From: Achromobacter sp. Bel
GTDB lineage: Bacteria; Pseudomonadota; Gammaproteobacteria; Burkholderiales; Burkholderiaceae_B
Length of the DNA stretch: 64,000 bases
NCBI RefSeq assembly: GCF_012928505.1
Contig: NZ_JABBJN010000030.1
Coordinates: forward strand, 1-64,000
Direction: 5' to 3'
Under the pieces are notes generated by a model. It saw only the letters and a program-made list of their open reading frames with translations, did no database searches and was not told where the DNA came from. Numbering within the stretch: the first letter of the stretch is position 1; each line of letters opens with the position of its first letter. A program made the position numbers and the translations under genes. Shown one piece after another: positions 8,606 through 17,308 of this stretch.

Positions 8606-9577
8606 TTAATCGATCTTGATGTTCGCGCGCTGCGCGACCGCTCTCATCACCGGCAATTCCTGCTGAATCAGCGCCTCGCCCTCGGCCGCACTGGCGAAGG
8701 CCGCATCGAAGCCCTGGGCCTCCAAGCTCTTCTTCACTTCTGGCGATTCGACCGTGGCGCGCAGCGCGTGCTCCAGCCGGCTTTTCACATTGGCAGGCAA
8801 GCCGCGCGGCGCGGCCACCATCAGCCAGGTATCCATTGCCACCGAGGGATAGCCCTGCTCCGCGAACGTGGGCACCTCCGGCAGGAAGGCCGAACGCGCA
8901 GGGCCGGAAATCGCCAGCACCCGCACCTTGCCTTGCTTGCTTTGCGGCAGCGCGGCGGCCACGGTGTCCACCGAGAACGGGATCTGGCCGCCGATCAGGT
9001 CAGTCATCGCGGGCGCGCTTCCCTTGTACGGTACGTGCGTCATCTTCAGCTTTGCCGACGCCATGAAGGCTTCCCCGACGAAATGCGCCGTCGTACCGGT
9101 GCCGAACGAGCCGTACGGCGGCTGTTCCTGCGCGTGATCCTTCACATAGGCGACGAACTCCTTCAGGTCCTTGACCGGCACCTTGGGGTTGGCCAGCAGG
9201 GCCAGGCCCGTGCGGCCGACAATGCCGATGGGCTCGAAGCTCTTTACCGGGTCATAGGGCAGATGGCTCTGGATCGCCGGATTCACGGTGAAGGTTGTGC
9301 CCGAACTCACCAACAACGTGTAGCCGTCGGGCGCAGCCTTGGCCACGAAGCTGGCGCCGATCACGGTGCCTGCGCCGGCGCGGTTTTCCACCACCACGGT
9401 TCGGCCCAGTTCCTGACCCAGCTTTTGCGCCACGACCCGCCCCAGCACATCGGTGGCGCCTCCCGGGGGAAAGGGCACAACCATCGTCAACGGACGGCTG
9501 GGATAGGCATCCTGGGCCGCTGCGGGGACAACGGCGGTGGCAAGGGCGAGACTGACTGCAAGAAGCAAGGTGTTCAT
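8606..9577 (-). CDS. Bug-family periplasmic solute receptor
   Basis: A 323-residue receptor with a Sec signal peptide (residues about 1-21, ending VVPAAAQD). The Bug ligand loops are present: PFPPGGATDVLGRVVA, VENRAGAGTVIGA and THVPYKGSAPA. It is the first gene of a two-gene unit with the amidase and is divergent from a LysR gene at 9758. The TctAB membrane components are absent nearby, as is usual for the expanded Bug families of Bordetella and Achromobacter. No clear Shine-Dalgarno site precedes the ATG. Confidence 0.9.
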   Translation of the reverse strand: MNTLLLAVSLALATAVVPAAAQDAYPSRPLTMVVPFPPGGATDVLGRVVAQKLGQELGRTVVVENRAGAGTVIGASFVAKAAPDGYTLLVSSGTTFTVNPAIQSHLPYDPVKSFEPIGIVGRTGLALLANPKVPVKDLKEFVAYVKDHAQEQPPYGSFGTGTTAHFVGEAFMASAKLKMTHVPYKGSAPAMTDLIGGQIPFSVDTVAAALPQSKQGKVRVLAISGPARSAFLPEVPTFAEQGYPSVAMDTWLMVAAPRGLPANVKSRLEHALRATVESPEVKKSLEAQGFDAAFASAAEGEALIQQELPVMRAVAQRANIKID

Positions 9578-9695
9578 GGCTGTGCTCGAGGAAGGGGGGT
9601 GGAAAATGCGGCGTTTCGATCGCGTCGGATCGCAACATGGCTGTGGTAAGCACCGTCCGCGAAGGAATTGCCCCCATCCTAGAATTCACGGCGGC

Positions 9696-9706
9696 ATTGC
9701 GGCAAT
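9696..9706. promoter_or_regulatory. Short palindrome in the LysR/Bug divergent region
   Basis: ATTGCGGCAAT is an 11-nt perfect palindrome flanked by two direct copies of TAGAATTC (9680-9687 and 9715-9722). It may be part of the LysR operator. The assignment is weak. Confidence 0.25.
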
Positions 9707-9757
9707 ATCAACGGATAGAATTCTTCTTTGCGTTTTCCGCAAACCAGGAGGCCCGCC

Positions 9758-10660
9758 ATGAATGCCCAAGTCCTGCAGGAAATCTCGCTGCGCTACTTCC
9801 TGGAAGTGGTGCGTACCGGTTCGGTCAGCGCAGCCGCGGCCCGCCTGGACGTCGCCCCCTCCGCCGTTAGCCGTCAAATCGCCCGGATGGAGCGCGAACT
9901 GGATACGCTGCTGTTCGAACGGCAATCCCGGGGCATGACGCCCAACGCCGCCGGTGAATTGCTGGCCGCGCATGCCAAGCGCATGCAGCAGGACGTCGAA
10001 CGCGTGGCAGGAGACATCCTGGCGCTGCGCGGCTTGCGGCAAGGTCATGTGCGTATCGCCAGCACGGAAGGCTATGCGTCGGAATTCGTGCCCGCCGCGA
10101 TCGCCCGGTTCCGCGACGATTTCTCAGGCATCCGCTTTTCGCTGGACGTGTGTTCGCAGCAAGAGATCCCCCAGCGGATCCGCGACGGCTCGGCCGACAT
10201 CGGGGTCACGCTCAGCCTGACGTCGCAGCGCGATATACGGGTAGAAGTCCGCGTGCCGGCGCCGGTCCGGGCGATCCTCGCCGTCGACCACCCGCTGGCA
10301 AGCCGGCGCGACCTGGCGCTGCCGCAGTTGATTGGCTACCCCCTGGCCTTGCCCTCTTCCGATTCCACGCTGCGCCAACTGATCGACATCAGCTGCAGCC
10401 GCCAGCAGCTGCATTGCGAGCCTGCCTTCACTAGCCGCAGCATCGACGCGCTGGTGGGTTTTGCCAGCGCAGGCGGCGGGGTCGCCTTCTGTGGAGAGCT
10501 GGCGATCCGCAACCGCCTGCAATGGGGCAGGATCGTCGCGGTGCCGCTACGGGACCGCGAAATGAATGAACGTCATTTCGAAGTGCAGACCCTGGCGGGG
10601 CGCATCATGCCCGACGCCGCCAAGGCGTTCATCGCCAGCATTGCCAAGGCGGCATCGTGA
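9758..10660 (+). CDS. LysR-family transcriptional regulator
   Basis: A 300-residue LysR regulator. I choose the ATG at 9758 because AGGAGG lies at 9746-9751; the longer frame would begin at a TTG without a ribosome site. The HTH is at about residues 10-67 (SVSAAAARLDVAPSAVSRQIARME), followed by the effector domain. It is divergent from the Bug receptor and amidase pair, which it likely controls. Its 3-prime end converges on the aldehyde dehydrogenase gene, with a hairpin between the two. Confidence 0.9.
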   Translation: MNAQVLQEISLRYFLEVVRTGSVSAAAARLDVAPSAVSRQIARMERELDTLLFERQSRGMTPNAAGELLAAHAKRMQQDVERVAGDILALRGLRQGHVRIASTEGYASEFVPAAIARFRDDFSGIRFSLDVCSQQEIPQRIRDGSADIGVTLSLTSQRDIRVEVRVPAPVRAILAVDHPLASRRDLALPQLIGYPLALPSSDSTLRQLIDISCSRQQLHCEPAFTSRSIDALVGFASAGGGVAFCGELAIRNRLQWGRIVAVPLRDREMNERHFEVQTLAGRIMPDAAKAFIASIAKAAS

Positions 10661-10661
10661 T

Positions 10662-10696
10662 CCAGGCGGCAAGGCCGATTCTCGGCCCGCGCCTGG
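10662..10696. terminator. Nested hairpin between convergent genes
   Basis: Outer arms CCAGGCG/CGCCTGG enclose inner arms GGCCG/CGGCC around ATTCT. It lies between the ends of the LysR gene and the aldehyde dehydrogenase gene. There is no T-tract, so the terminator role is tentative. Confidence 0.35.
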
Positions 10697-10710
10697 CCTG
10701 GACCCGCCGG

Positions 10711-12306
10711 TTAACTCCCCTGCGGCCGGGTCGGCACCCCATCGATCAAACGCCAGGCCGACAGCGGATTTTCTTGTTGCAGTGCCTGGGGCCGAAGTCC
10801 GTCCGGCAAGTCTTGATAGCAGACAGGCCGTAGAAAGCGCTCAATGGCGGTTGCCCCGACCGAGGTGTGCGCCGCATTGGACGTGGCGGGGAACGGCCCA
10901 CCGTGCACCATCGCGTAACTGACCTCGACGCCCGTCGGGAAGCCATTGGCGAGGATACGGCCGCACTTGCGCTCAAGCACGGGGACAAGCTTGCGGGCCG
11001 CCGCAAAGTCCGGCTCATCGATCTGCAACGTCACGGTGAGCTGGCCCTCCAGATGCTCCGCGACCTGCAGCAACTCTTCCAGGTTTCGCGCCTTCACGAT
11101 CAGGGAGGCCGGGCCGAACATCTCGGCCTGCAAGGCGGCGTTGCCCAGCAGGCTCTGCGCATCCGTGACGTACAGCGCGGCCTGGGCGGCATGGGACGGG
11201 GCCTCGGCGGGGGTGCCGCTTGCCACGAGTTCCACGCCCGGCGCCGACTGAACCTGTTCGCGCCCCTTGCGGTACGCCGAGGCAATGCCCGGCGTAAGCA
11301 TGACTTGCGGCGCTTTGGAAGCCAGCGCCTGGCCGGCGCTGGCGATGAAACGGTCCAGGTCCGGGCCTTCGATGGCCAGCACCAGGCCGGGGTTGGTGCA
11401 GAACTGGCCCGCGCCCAGAACAAGCGATTCGACGAAGCCCTGCGCAATCGCGTCCGTGCGGGCCGCGAGCGCGGCCGGCAACACGAACACAGGGTTGATG
11501 CTGCTCATCTCCGCATACACCGGGATCGGCTCGTGGCGGCCATTGGCGATCTTGACCAGCGCCAGGCCGCCTGGGCGCGAGCCCGTGAAACCCACGGCCT
11601 TGATGGCCGGATGCGCGACCAGCGCTTCGCCGATCTCGCGGCCGGCCCCGATCAGCAGCGAGAACACGCCTTCGGGCATCTCCGTGCGACGCGCGGCCTT
11701 CTGCACCGCCCGCCCCACCAGCTCCGAGGTACCCAGGTGCGCGCTATGCGCTTTGACGACCACCGGCGCGCCGGCCGCCAAGGCCGATGCGGTGTCGCCG
11801 CCCGCCACCGAAAACGCGAGCGGGAAGTTGCTGGCGCCGAACACGGCCACCGGCCCCAGCGGAATTTTCACCATACGCAGGTCCGGGCGCGGCAGCGGCT
11901 GGCGTTCGGGTTGGGCCGAGTCGACGGTCGCGCCAAGAAAGTGGCCGTCCCGTACCACCTGGGCGAAAAGGCGCAGTTGGCCCATGGTGCGCCCCCGTTC
12001 ACCGGTCAGGCGCGCCCGGGGCAGACCGCTTTCGGCATGGGCGCGCTCGATGAGTTCGTCGCCCAACGCCAGGATCTCGTCCGCAATGGCTTCAAGAAAT
12101 TCGGCGCGGCGCACGAGCGGAAGATTTCGATAGGGATCGAATGCCGCAGCGGCCAGTTGCGCAGCGCGCTCAACGTCCGCACGGGTACCGAGGCCAAAGA
12201 CCGGCTCTGAAATCTCGGCGTTCAACGCCGGATTGAAGGCGCGCTGGGTGCCGCCCGTGCCGCGTACCGCGGCATGGCCGATCAGCATCTCTCCTGTGAT
12301 CTGCAT
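10711..12306 (-). CDS. NAD(P)-dependent aldehyde dehydrogenase, alpha-ketoglutaric semialdehyde DH type
   Basis: A 531-residue aldehyde dehydrogenase. The oxyanion Asn160 (FGASNFP), general base Glu266 ([10 protein letters not shown]), nucleophile Cys303 ([10 protein letters not shown]) and coenzyme loop GFTGSRPGG (239-247) are present. The N-terminal style and GQFCTNPG are typical of the enzymes that oxidise 2,5-dioxopentanoate to 2-oxoglutarate, but related semialdehydes are possible. It is the last gene of a minus-strand run after an iron alcohol dehydrogenase and an MHS transporter, so the likely route is hydroxy acid to semialdehyde to dicarboxylate. Confidence 0.85.
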   Translation of the reverse strand: MQITGEMLIGHAAVRGTGGTQRAFNPALNAEISEPVFGLGTRADVERAAQLAAAAFDPYRNLPLVRRAEFLEAIADEILALGDELIERAHAESGLPRARLTGERGRTMGQLRLFAQVVRDGHFLGATVDSAQPERQPLPRPDLRMVKIPLGPVAVFGASNFPLAFSVAGGDTASALAAGAPVVVKAHSAHLGTSELVGRAVQKAARRTEMPEGVFSLLIGAGREIGEALVAHPAIKAVGFTGSRPGGLALVKIANGRHEPIPVYAEMSSINPVFVLPAALAARTDAIAQGFVESLVLGAGQFCTNPGLVLAIEGPDLDRFIASAGQALASKAPQVMLTPGIASAYRKGREQVQSAPGVELVASGTPAEAPSHAAQAALYVTDAQSLLGNAALQAEMFGPASLIVKARNLEELLQVAEHLEGQLTVTLQIDEPDFAAARKLVPVLERKCGRILANGFPTGVEVSYAMVHGGPFPATSNAAHTSVGATAIERFLRPVCYQDLPDGLRPQALQQENPLSAWRLIDGVPTRPQGS

Positions 12307-12414
12307 GAAGGGACTCCTTGAATGGTGTTCTGAATGAATGAAGGTGCTTCGCGCACTGCCGGCGGCATGGCGCCGCAGCGCGCGAAGAAGGCTTCGGTGG
12401 AATAACGGGATGGA

Positions 12415-13749
12415 TCAGTCGTCCAAGGGCTGACCGCTGCGGTCGCGGGCCACCGCCACGGAAATGATGGACACGGCGGCGCATGCGGCCAGGAACAGCA
12501 CCACGGGCACATAGCTGCCGCTGAAGTAAGCGATCAGCGCGGTGGCGATCAAGGGCATCGGCCCGCCCACAAGCGCCGCGCCGATCTGGTAGCCCAGCGA
12601 CATGCCGGTATAGCGAATGGCCGGGGGGAACGCTTCGGCCAGCAGCGTGCCGATCATCGCGCCGTAGCTGGCCCAGATGACACCAAAGCCCACGGCGATC
12701 GCAAGACCGGCAGCCCAGACCGACTTTTGGTCCAGCAACCAGAAGTACGGAAAGATCCACACCAGAAAGGCCACGCTGCCCCCGATGAACACCTTCTTGC
12801 GGCCGATGCGGTCGGAAAGATGGCCAAAGAACAGCATGGCCGGAAAGGCGATCAAGGCACAGACCAGCACGATGTTCAGGATGGTCGAGCGGGCGAACCC
12901 GTGGTCCATCATGTACGAGATAGTGAAGGTGGCATAAAGGAAAAAGGTGGAGGTCTCCACGACCTTCGCGCCAATCGCGATCAGCACTTCCCGCCAGTGG
13001 TGCTGCAGCGTTTCCTTGAGCGGAATACGGGCACTGCTGCGGGTCGCCTGGATTCTCTTGAACGAAGGCGTTTCGCCCACGGCGTTACGGATCCACATAC
13101 CGACCATCACCAGCACGATCGAGCCCACGAAAGGAATGCGCCACCCCCAGGCCTGGAAGGCTTCTTCACTCATGCTGGCGCTGAGCAGCGAGGTAATGAT
13201 GTTGCCCAGGGCAAGGCCCAGCACGGCCCCGGTCTGCGGAACGGCCCCGTAGAAGCCGCGCTTCGTCCGCGGGGAATACTCCACGGCCAGCAGCACCCCG
13301 CCGCCCCATTCGCCGCCCAGCGCCAGGCCTTGCATCAGGCGCAGGAGGGTCAGCAGGATGGGCGCGGCCAGCCCGATCTGCGCATAGTTGGGCAAGAGGC
13401 CCATGAGCACCGTTGACAAACCCATCATCGACAGCGTCATCGCCAACGTCTTCTTGCGGCCGATGCGGTCGCCGATATGCGAAAAGATCACGCCGCCCAG
13501 CGGACGGACCAGGAAGGCCAGGGCAAAGGTGGCCAGCGCCATCATCTGGCTCACCAGCGCGTTGTCGCTGGGAAAGAACTGCTTGGCAAAAATGATGGAC
13601 GACATGGTTCCATACAGGAAATAGTCGTACCACTCGATGGTGCTGCCCACGGCGCTGCCCATGAGCGCGCGGCGGCGCTCGGATTCGGGGACCAGGGTTT
13701 CTTTATCGGCCGCCGAAAGTCCGGGGCCGTTGACGGATAGGGTGCTCAT
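12415..13749 (-). CDS. MFS transporter, metabolite:H+ symporter (MHS) type
   Basis: A 444-residue 12-TM importer. MHS features include GSTIEWYDYFLYG near residues 35-47, motif A GDRIGRKK, and the second-half repeat FGHLSDRIGRKK. Members (ShiA, KgtP, ProP-like) take up organic acids with protons. It lies between the alcohol and aldehyde dehydrogenase genes on the same strand, so it probably imports the compound those enzymes oxidise. Start is the ATG at 13749. A 108-nt gap separates it from the aldehyde dehydrogenase gene. Confidence 0.87.
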   Translation of the reverse strand: MSTLSVNGPGLSAADKETLVPESERRRALMGSAVGSTIEWYDYFLYGTMSSIIFAKQFFPSDNALVSQMMALATFALAFLVRPLGGVIFSHIGDRIGRKKTLAMTLSMMGLSTVLMGLLPNYAQIGLAAPILLTLLRLMQGLALGGEWGGGVLLAVEYSPRTKRGFYGAVPQTGAVLGLALGNIITSLLSASMSEEAFQAWGWRIPFVGSIVLVMVGMWIRNAVGETPSFKRIQATRSSARIPLKETLQHHWREVLIAIGAKVVETSTFFLYATFTISYMMDHGFARSTILNIVLVCALIAFPAMLFFGHLSDRIGRKKVFIGGSVAFLVWIFPYFWLLDQKSVWAAGLAIAVGFGVIWASYGAMIGTLLAEAFPPAIRYTGMSLGYQIGAALVGGPMPLIATALIAYFSGSYVPVVLFLAACAAVSIISVAVARDRSGQPLDD

Positions 13750-13850
13750 GTCTCCACCTCATTGGGTTTGTTCATGGAAAATCGCCATCCCATGCGGATG
13801 CGGGATGGGTCTTATGGCAAATCGGGGTGCGCCCGCAGGCGCCTGGCGCT

Positions 13851-14987
13851 TTACGTGGAGGCGCGCAGCATCGCCACGTAGTCGTCGGCACTGGCTTCGC
13901 GCGGGTTGGTGCGATGGCTGTGGTCCGCCAGCGCGCCCTTGACGATGCGTTCGTAGAACGCTTCGGTCACGCCCAATTCGCCCAGGCCCGTGGGCAGGCT
14001 CAGGGCTCGCGACTTGGTCACAAGCGCCTCTTCCACTGACTGCGACGCGGACAGGCCCATCGCCTGTTGCAGGCGGGCGATCTTGTCTTCACGCGCCACG
14101 GTCTCGGCGCCACGGTTAAAGCGCACCACCGCCGGCAGCAGGATGGCGTTGAGGGTGCCGTGATGCAGTTTGGGATTGATGCCGCCCAGGGAATGGCTCA
14201 GGCTGTGCACACAGCCCAGGCCCTTCTGGAAGGCCAGCGCCCCCTGCAGCGAGGCGCTCATCATATTGGCGCGCGCGTCGATGTTGGCCGGCTCGTTCAC
14301 CGCGACTTCAATGTGGCGCCAGGCGCGCCACAGGCCGTCAAGGGCAATGCCATCGGCCGGCGGGTTGAAGGCCGGGGCAAGAAAGGTCTCGATGCAATGG
14401 GCGATGGCGTCCATGCCCGTGGCGGCCGTCAGGCCGGCGGGCAGGCCCAACGTAAGTTCCGGATCGCAGATGGCGACCTTGGGAATCACGTGCGGCGAAA
14501 GAATGCCCACTTTGCGCCCGTCTTCCAGGATGATGATCGCCCCGCGGCCGACTTCGCTGCCGGTCCCTGCCGTCGTGGGAATGGCGACGATGGGCAGCGT
14601 GGCGGCCGTGATGTTCTGCATGCCGCCTTCGATCAAGGCAAATCGGCGCAGCGCGCCCTCATGGCGCGCAGAAACGGCCACGGCCTTGGCCAGGTCGATC
14701 GAAGAACCGCCGCCGACGGCAATAACGCCGTCGCAGCCCGCGTCCGTCAGACTTGCCACGCCCGCACGCACGGCCGTTTCCGAGGGGTTGGGCGGCGTGT
14801 CGTTGAACACCGCGAAGCTGGCGCTTCCCAGGGCCGACTTCACGCGATCGATAATGCCCGCCGCTTCCACTCCCCGATCGGTCACGATCAAAGGTTTTGT
14901 AATACCCAGGCGGTGGCAGACCTCGTTCAGGTCTGCCAGGACGCCGGCGCCGAAGTGAATTTCGGTCACGTAGTTGATAAGTGCCAT
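13851..14987 (-). CDS. Iron-containing alcohol dehydrogenase
   Basis: A 378-residue group III alcohol dehydrogenase that interconverts an alcohol and an aldehyde with NAD(H). The dinucleotide motif GGGSSIDLAKA, the TTAGTGSEV loop and the metal ligands in TGMDAIAHCIE, CVHSLSHSLGG and HHGTLNA are all present. I start at the ATG at 14987 because AGGAG sits 10 nt upstream; the ATG eight codons earlier contains that site. It heads the operon with the MHS transporter and semialdehyde dehydrogenase. Relatives act on 4-hydroxybutyrate and similar hydroxy acids; exact substrate unknown. Confidence 0.87.
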   Translation of the reverse strand: MALINYVTEIHFGAGVLADLNEVCHRLGITKPLIVTDRGVEAAGIIDRVKSALGSASFAVFNDTPPNPSETAVRAGVASLTDAGCDGVIAVGGGSSIDLAKAVAVSARHEGALRRFALIEGGMQNITAATLPIVAIPTTAGTGSEVGRGAIIILEDGRKVGILSPHVIPKVAICDPELTLGLPAGLTAATGMDAIAHCIETFLAPAFNPPADGIALDGLWRAWRHIEVAVNEPANIDARANMMSASLQGALAFQKGLGCVHSLSHSLGGINPKLHHGTLNAILLPAVVRFNRGAETVAREDKIARLQQAMGLSASQSVEEALVTKSRALSLPTGLGELGVTEAFYERIVKGALADHSHRTNPREASADDYVAMLRAST

Positions 14988-15095
14988 GCTGCCGCTACTC
15001 CTCTCGTTCATCTCAACCGGATAAGAAGTGCGAGTCTAGGCATGGGGCCCATTTCGGTACACTGACGAGTTTCCATACAGCTATAACTTTTGCTC

Positions 15096-16058
15096 ATGAC
15101 AAACCTCTCGCCCAGCCTGAATTCCGTCATGTCGCGCCTCCATGCAAAACAGCTCAGGCTGCTCATCACCATCGAGGAATGCGGCTCCCTGCTGGGGGCG
15201 GCCGACAAAATCGGCCTGACCCAACCCGGCGCCAGCAAGGCCCTGCGCGAACTTGAGCAGACCCTGCAAGTGGAGCTGTTCGCGCGCACCAACCGCGGGT
15301 TAATCCCTACCGAGGCCGGACTGTGCGCATTGCGCTTTGCGCGTTTGATCCAGGCAGACATCAACAAGCTGAGGCACGAACTGGATGCAATCGCCAGCGG
15401 CGCGGGCGGACGCCTGTCCATCGGCACCATCATGGGCGCCGTGCCGGTGTTGACCGATGCGGTGACGCACCTGCTGCGCCAGCAGCCGCGCATGTCCGTG
15501 GAGATCGTGGAGGACACCAGCGAAACGCTGCTGGGCCTGATTGATCGCGGCCGGCTGGACGCGGCGATCTGCCGATCCTCCGTCAGCCGCAATCCGGACG
15601 TCTATGAATCACTTTTCGTGAAAGCCGAATCCCTTGCGGTGATCGCCAACGTGCGCCATTCCGCGATGGGCGCGGACGCGGTGGATTTGCGCGAATTGCA
15701 GGATAGCCGCTGGGTGGTCTATCGCGCCCAGATGCCGATGCGCCGGTTGCTGGAGCGGGAATTCCACGAAGCAGAGCTGAACTTTCCCTTGCACCTGATC
15801 GAGACCACCTCGGCGCTGGCGACGCTTACCCTGCTAAGCCGCAACACCGATCTGGTGGCGCTGGTGTCGGAAGACCTGGCCAACTATTTCTGCCACAACG
15901 GTTTGGTGGGCACCCTGGCGTTGACGCTCAAGTCACGCAGTGAACCTTACGAGCTGGTATTTCGCAAAGGCACCCCGAAGAGTCCCGCGTTGGCATTGTT
16001 GGTGGAGGCGCTGGTCCCCGACGGACAACCGGCCTCCGCGCGCGGCATCAGCTCGTAA
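15096..16058 (+). CDS. LysR-family transcriptional regulator
   Basis: A LysR protein of about 320 residues. The HTH is in about residues 14-70 (LLGAADKIGLTQPGASKALRELE). Possible starts are TTG 15090, ATG 15096 and ATG 15129; the last still keeps the whole HTH. It is divergent from the iron alcohol dehydrogenase operon and probably controls it. Its stop codon overlaps the end of the convergent ArsB-like gene by 11 nt. It resembles the GbpR/CbsR-type branch, with MSRLHAKQLRLL before the HTH. Confidence 0.88.
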   Translation: MTNLSPSLNSVMSRLHAKQLRLLITIEECGSLLGAADKIGLTQPGASKALRELEQTLQVELFARTNRGLIPTEAGLCALRFARLIQADINKLRHELDAIASGAGGRLSIGTIMGAVPVLTDAVTHLLRQQPRMSVEIVEDTSETLLGLIDRGRLDAAICRSSVSRNPDVYESLFVKAESLAVIANVRHSAMGADAVDLRELQDSRWVVYRAQMPMRRLLEREFHEAELNFPLHLIETTSALATLTLLSRNTDLVALVSEDLANYFCHNGLVGTLALTLKSRSEPYELVFRKGTPKSPALALLVEALVPDGQPASARGISS

Positions 16059-17292
16059 GATGCAGCGCCGCCAGCGCCAGCAACAAGGCCGGCGGCATGA
16101 CGACAAGCCCCAGGCGCAAGAAGCTGAGCGCACCGATATGCATCCCCTCCCGGCGCACGGCCATCAGCCAAAGCAAGGTGGCAAGCGAGCCGCTGACCGA
16201 CAGGTTGGGGCCCAGGTCGATACCGATGAGCAGTGCGGCAGTCCCCGAGCCGGACAGGTCGGCCATGCGGGCTAACGATCCTGCCATCAGCCCCGCCGGC
16301 AGGTTGTTGATGATGTTGCCCGACAGCGCCGCGCCGATCCCGCTGGTCCAGAGCACGGCGGTATCGGACAAGCCGCGCATCATTTGGGCCAGGGCTTGCA
16401 GCACGCCGCTGGCCGCCATCCCCTCGACCAGGACGAACAATCCCGCCACCAAGGGCAGAACCCCCCAGGCGACGCCTTTGACCAGGCGCCACGGGCTGGA
16501 CCGCGTCACGGCCAGCACCAACAGCGCCGACGCACTGCCGGCGGCCAGCGTCGGCAACCCCAGGCGCAAGCCCAGGGCCGACGTGATCAGCAAGGTGCAG
16601 GCGGTGCCCGCCACCCCCAGTGCCGCGCACCGCAGGGCGGGCGTCATGGGGGGCAGCGGCGGCGACGGCTTCAGCGGCTGCCGCAAGTCGTCGCGGAACA
16701 CCCATCGCAGCGTGACGTAGGTGGAACCGATCGCCAGCACGGACGGCAATGCGAAGTGCAACAGCCACGGCGCCAGGGCCGGCATGCGGTCGCCGAACAC
16801 GACCAGGTTCGCTGGATTCGATATCGGCAACACAAAACTGGCCGCGTTGGCGATGAATGCGCACACGTACAAGTAGGGCAAGGGCGGCGCGCCCACCACT
16901 CGGGTCACCGCATAGACGGCGGGCGTCAACACGACCGCCGTTGCGTCGTTGGACAGCAACACGGTGACCACCGTGCCCACCAGGAACACCAGATCGAACA
17001 GACGCCGCGCCGAGCCCGCCGCATGATCGGCGGCCGCCACCGCCAGCCAGTCGAACAGGCCCGCCTGCCGGGCCACCTCTGCCACCAGCATCATGCCGAC
17101 CAGGAAAAGATAGACGTCGGTTCCTTCCAGGATCGCGTGGCCGGCTTGGGCGGGGGTGAGTAATCCCAACGCCACCAGCGCCACCGCGCCCGAACACGCC
17201 CACACATATTCCGGCAGTCGAAAAGGACGCAGAAGAATCGCCATGGTGGTTGCCGCGGCAATCAACCAGATCAAGAAATTGGGTAACGACAT
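16048..17292 (-). CDS. ArsB/NhaD-superfamily ion transporter
   Basis: A 414-residue, about 11-TM membrane protein of the ion transporter superfamily. LSNDATAVVLTPAV in the first half and SGNIINNLPAGLMAG in the second match the paired re-entrant motifs of ArsB-type pumps. No arsR, arsA or arsC lies nearby, so arsenite export is not supported; organic anion or other ion transport is equally possible. It follows an MFS gene by 16 nt on the same strand. Its end overlaps the LysR gene tail by 11 nt. Confidence 0.8.
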   Translation of the reverse strand: MSLPNFLIWLIAAATTMAILLRPFRLPEYVWACSGAVALVALGLLTPAQAGHAILEGTDVYLFLVGMMLVAEVARQAGLFDWLAVAAADHAAGSARRLFDLVFLVGTVVTVLLSNDATAVVLTPAVYAVTRVVGAPPLPYLYVCAFIANAASFVLPISNPANLVVFGDRMPALAPWLLHFALPSVLAIGSTYVTLRWVFRDDLRQPLKPSPPLPPMTPALRCAALGVAGTACTLLITSALGLRLGLPTLAAGSASALLVLAVTRSSPWRLVKGVAWGVLPLVAGLFVLVEGMAASGVLQALAQMMRGLSDTAVLWTSGIGAALSGNIINNLPAGLMAGSLARMADLSGSGTAALLIGIDLGPNLSVSGSLATLLWLMAVRREGMHIGALSFLRLGLVVMPPALLLALAALHLTS

Positions 17293-17308
17293 GCTTTCCA
17301 GGGTGAAA

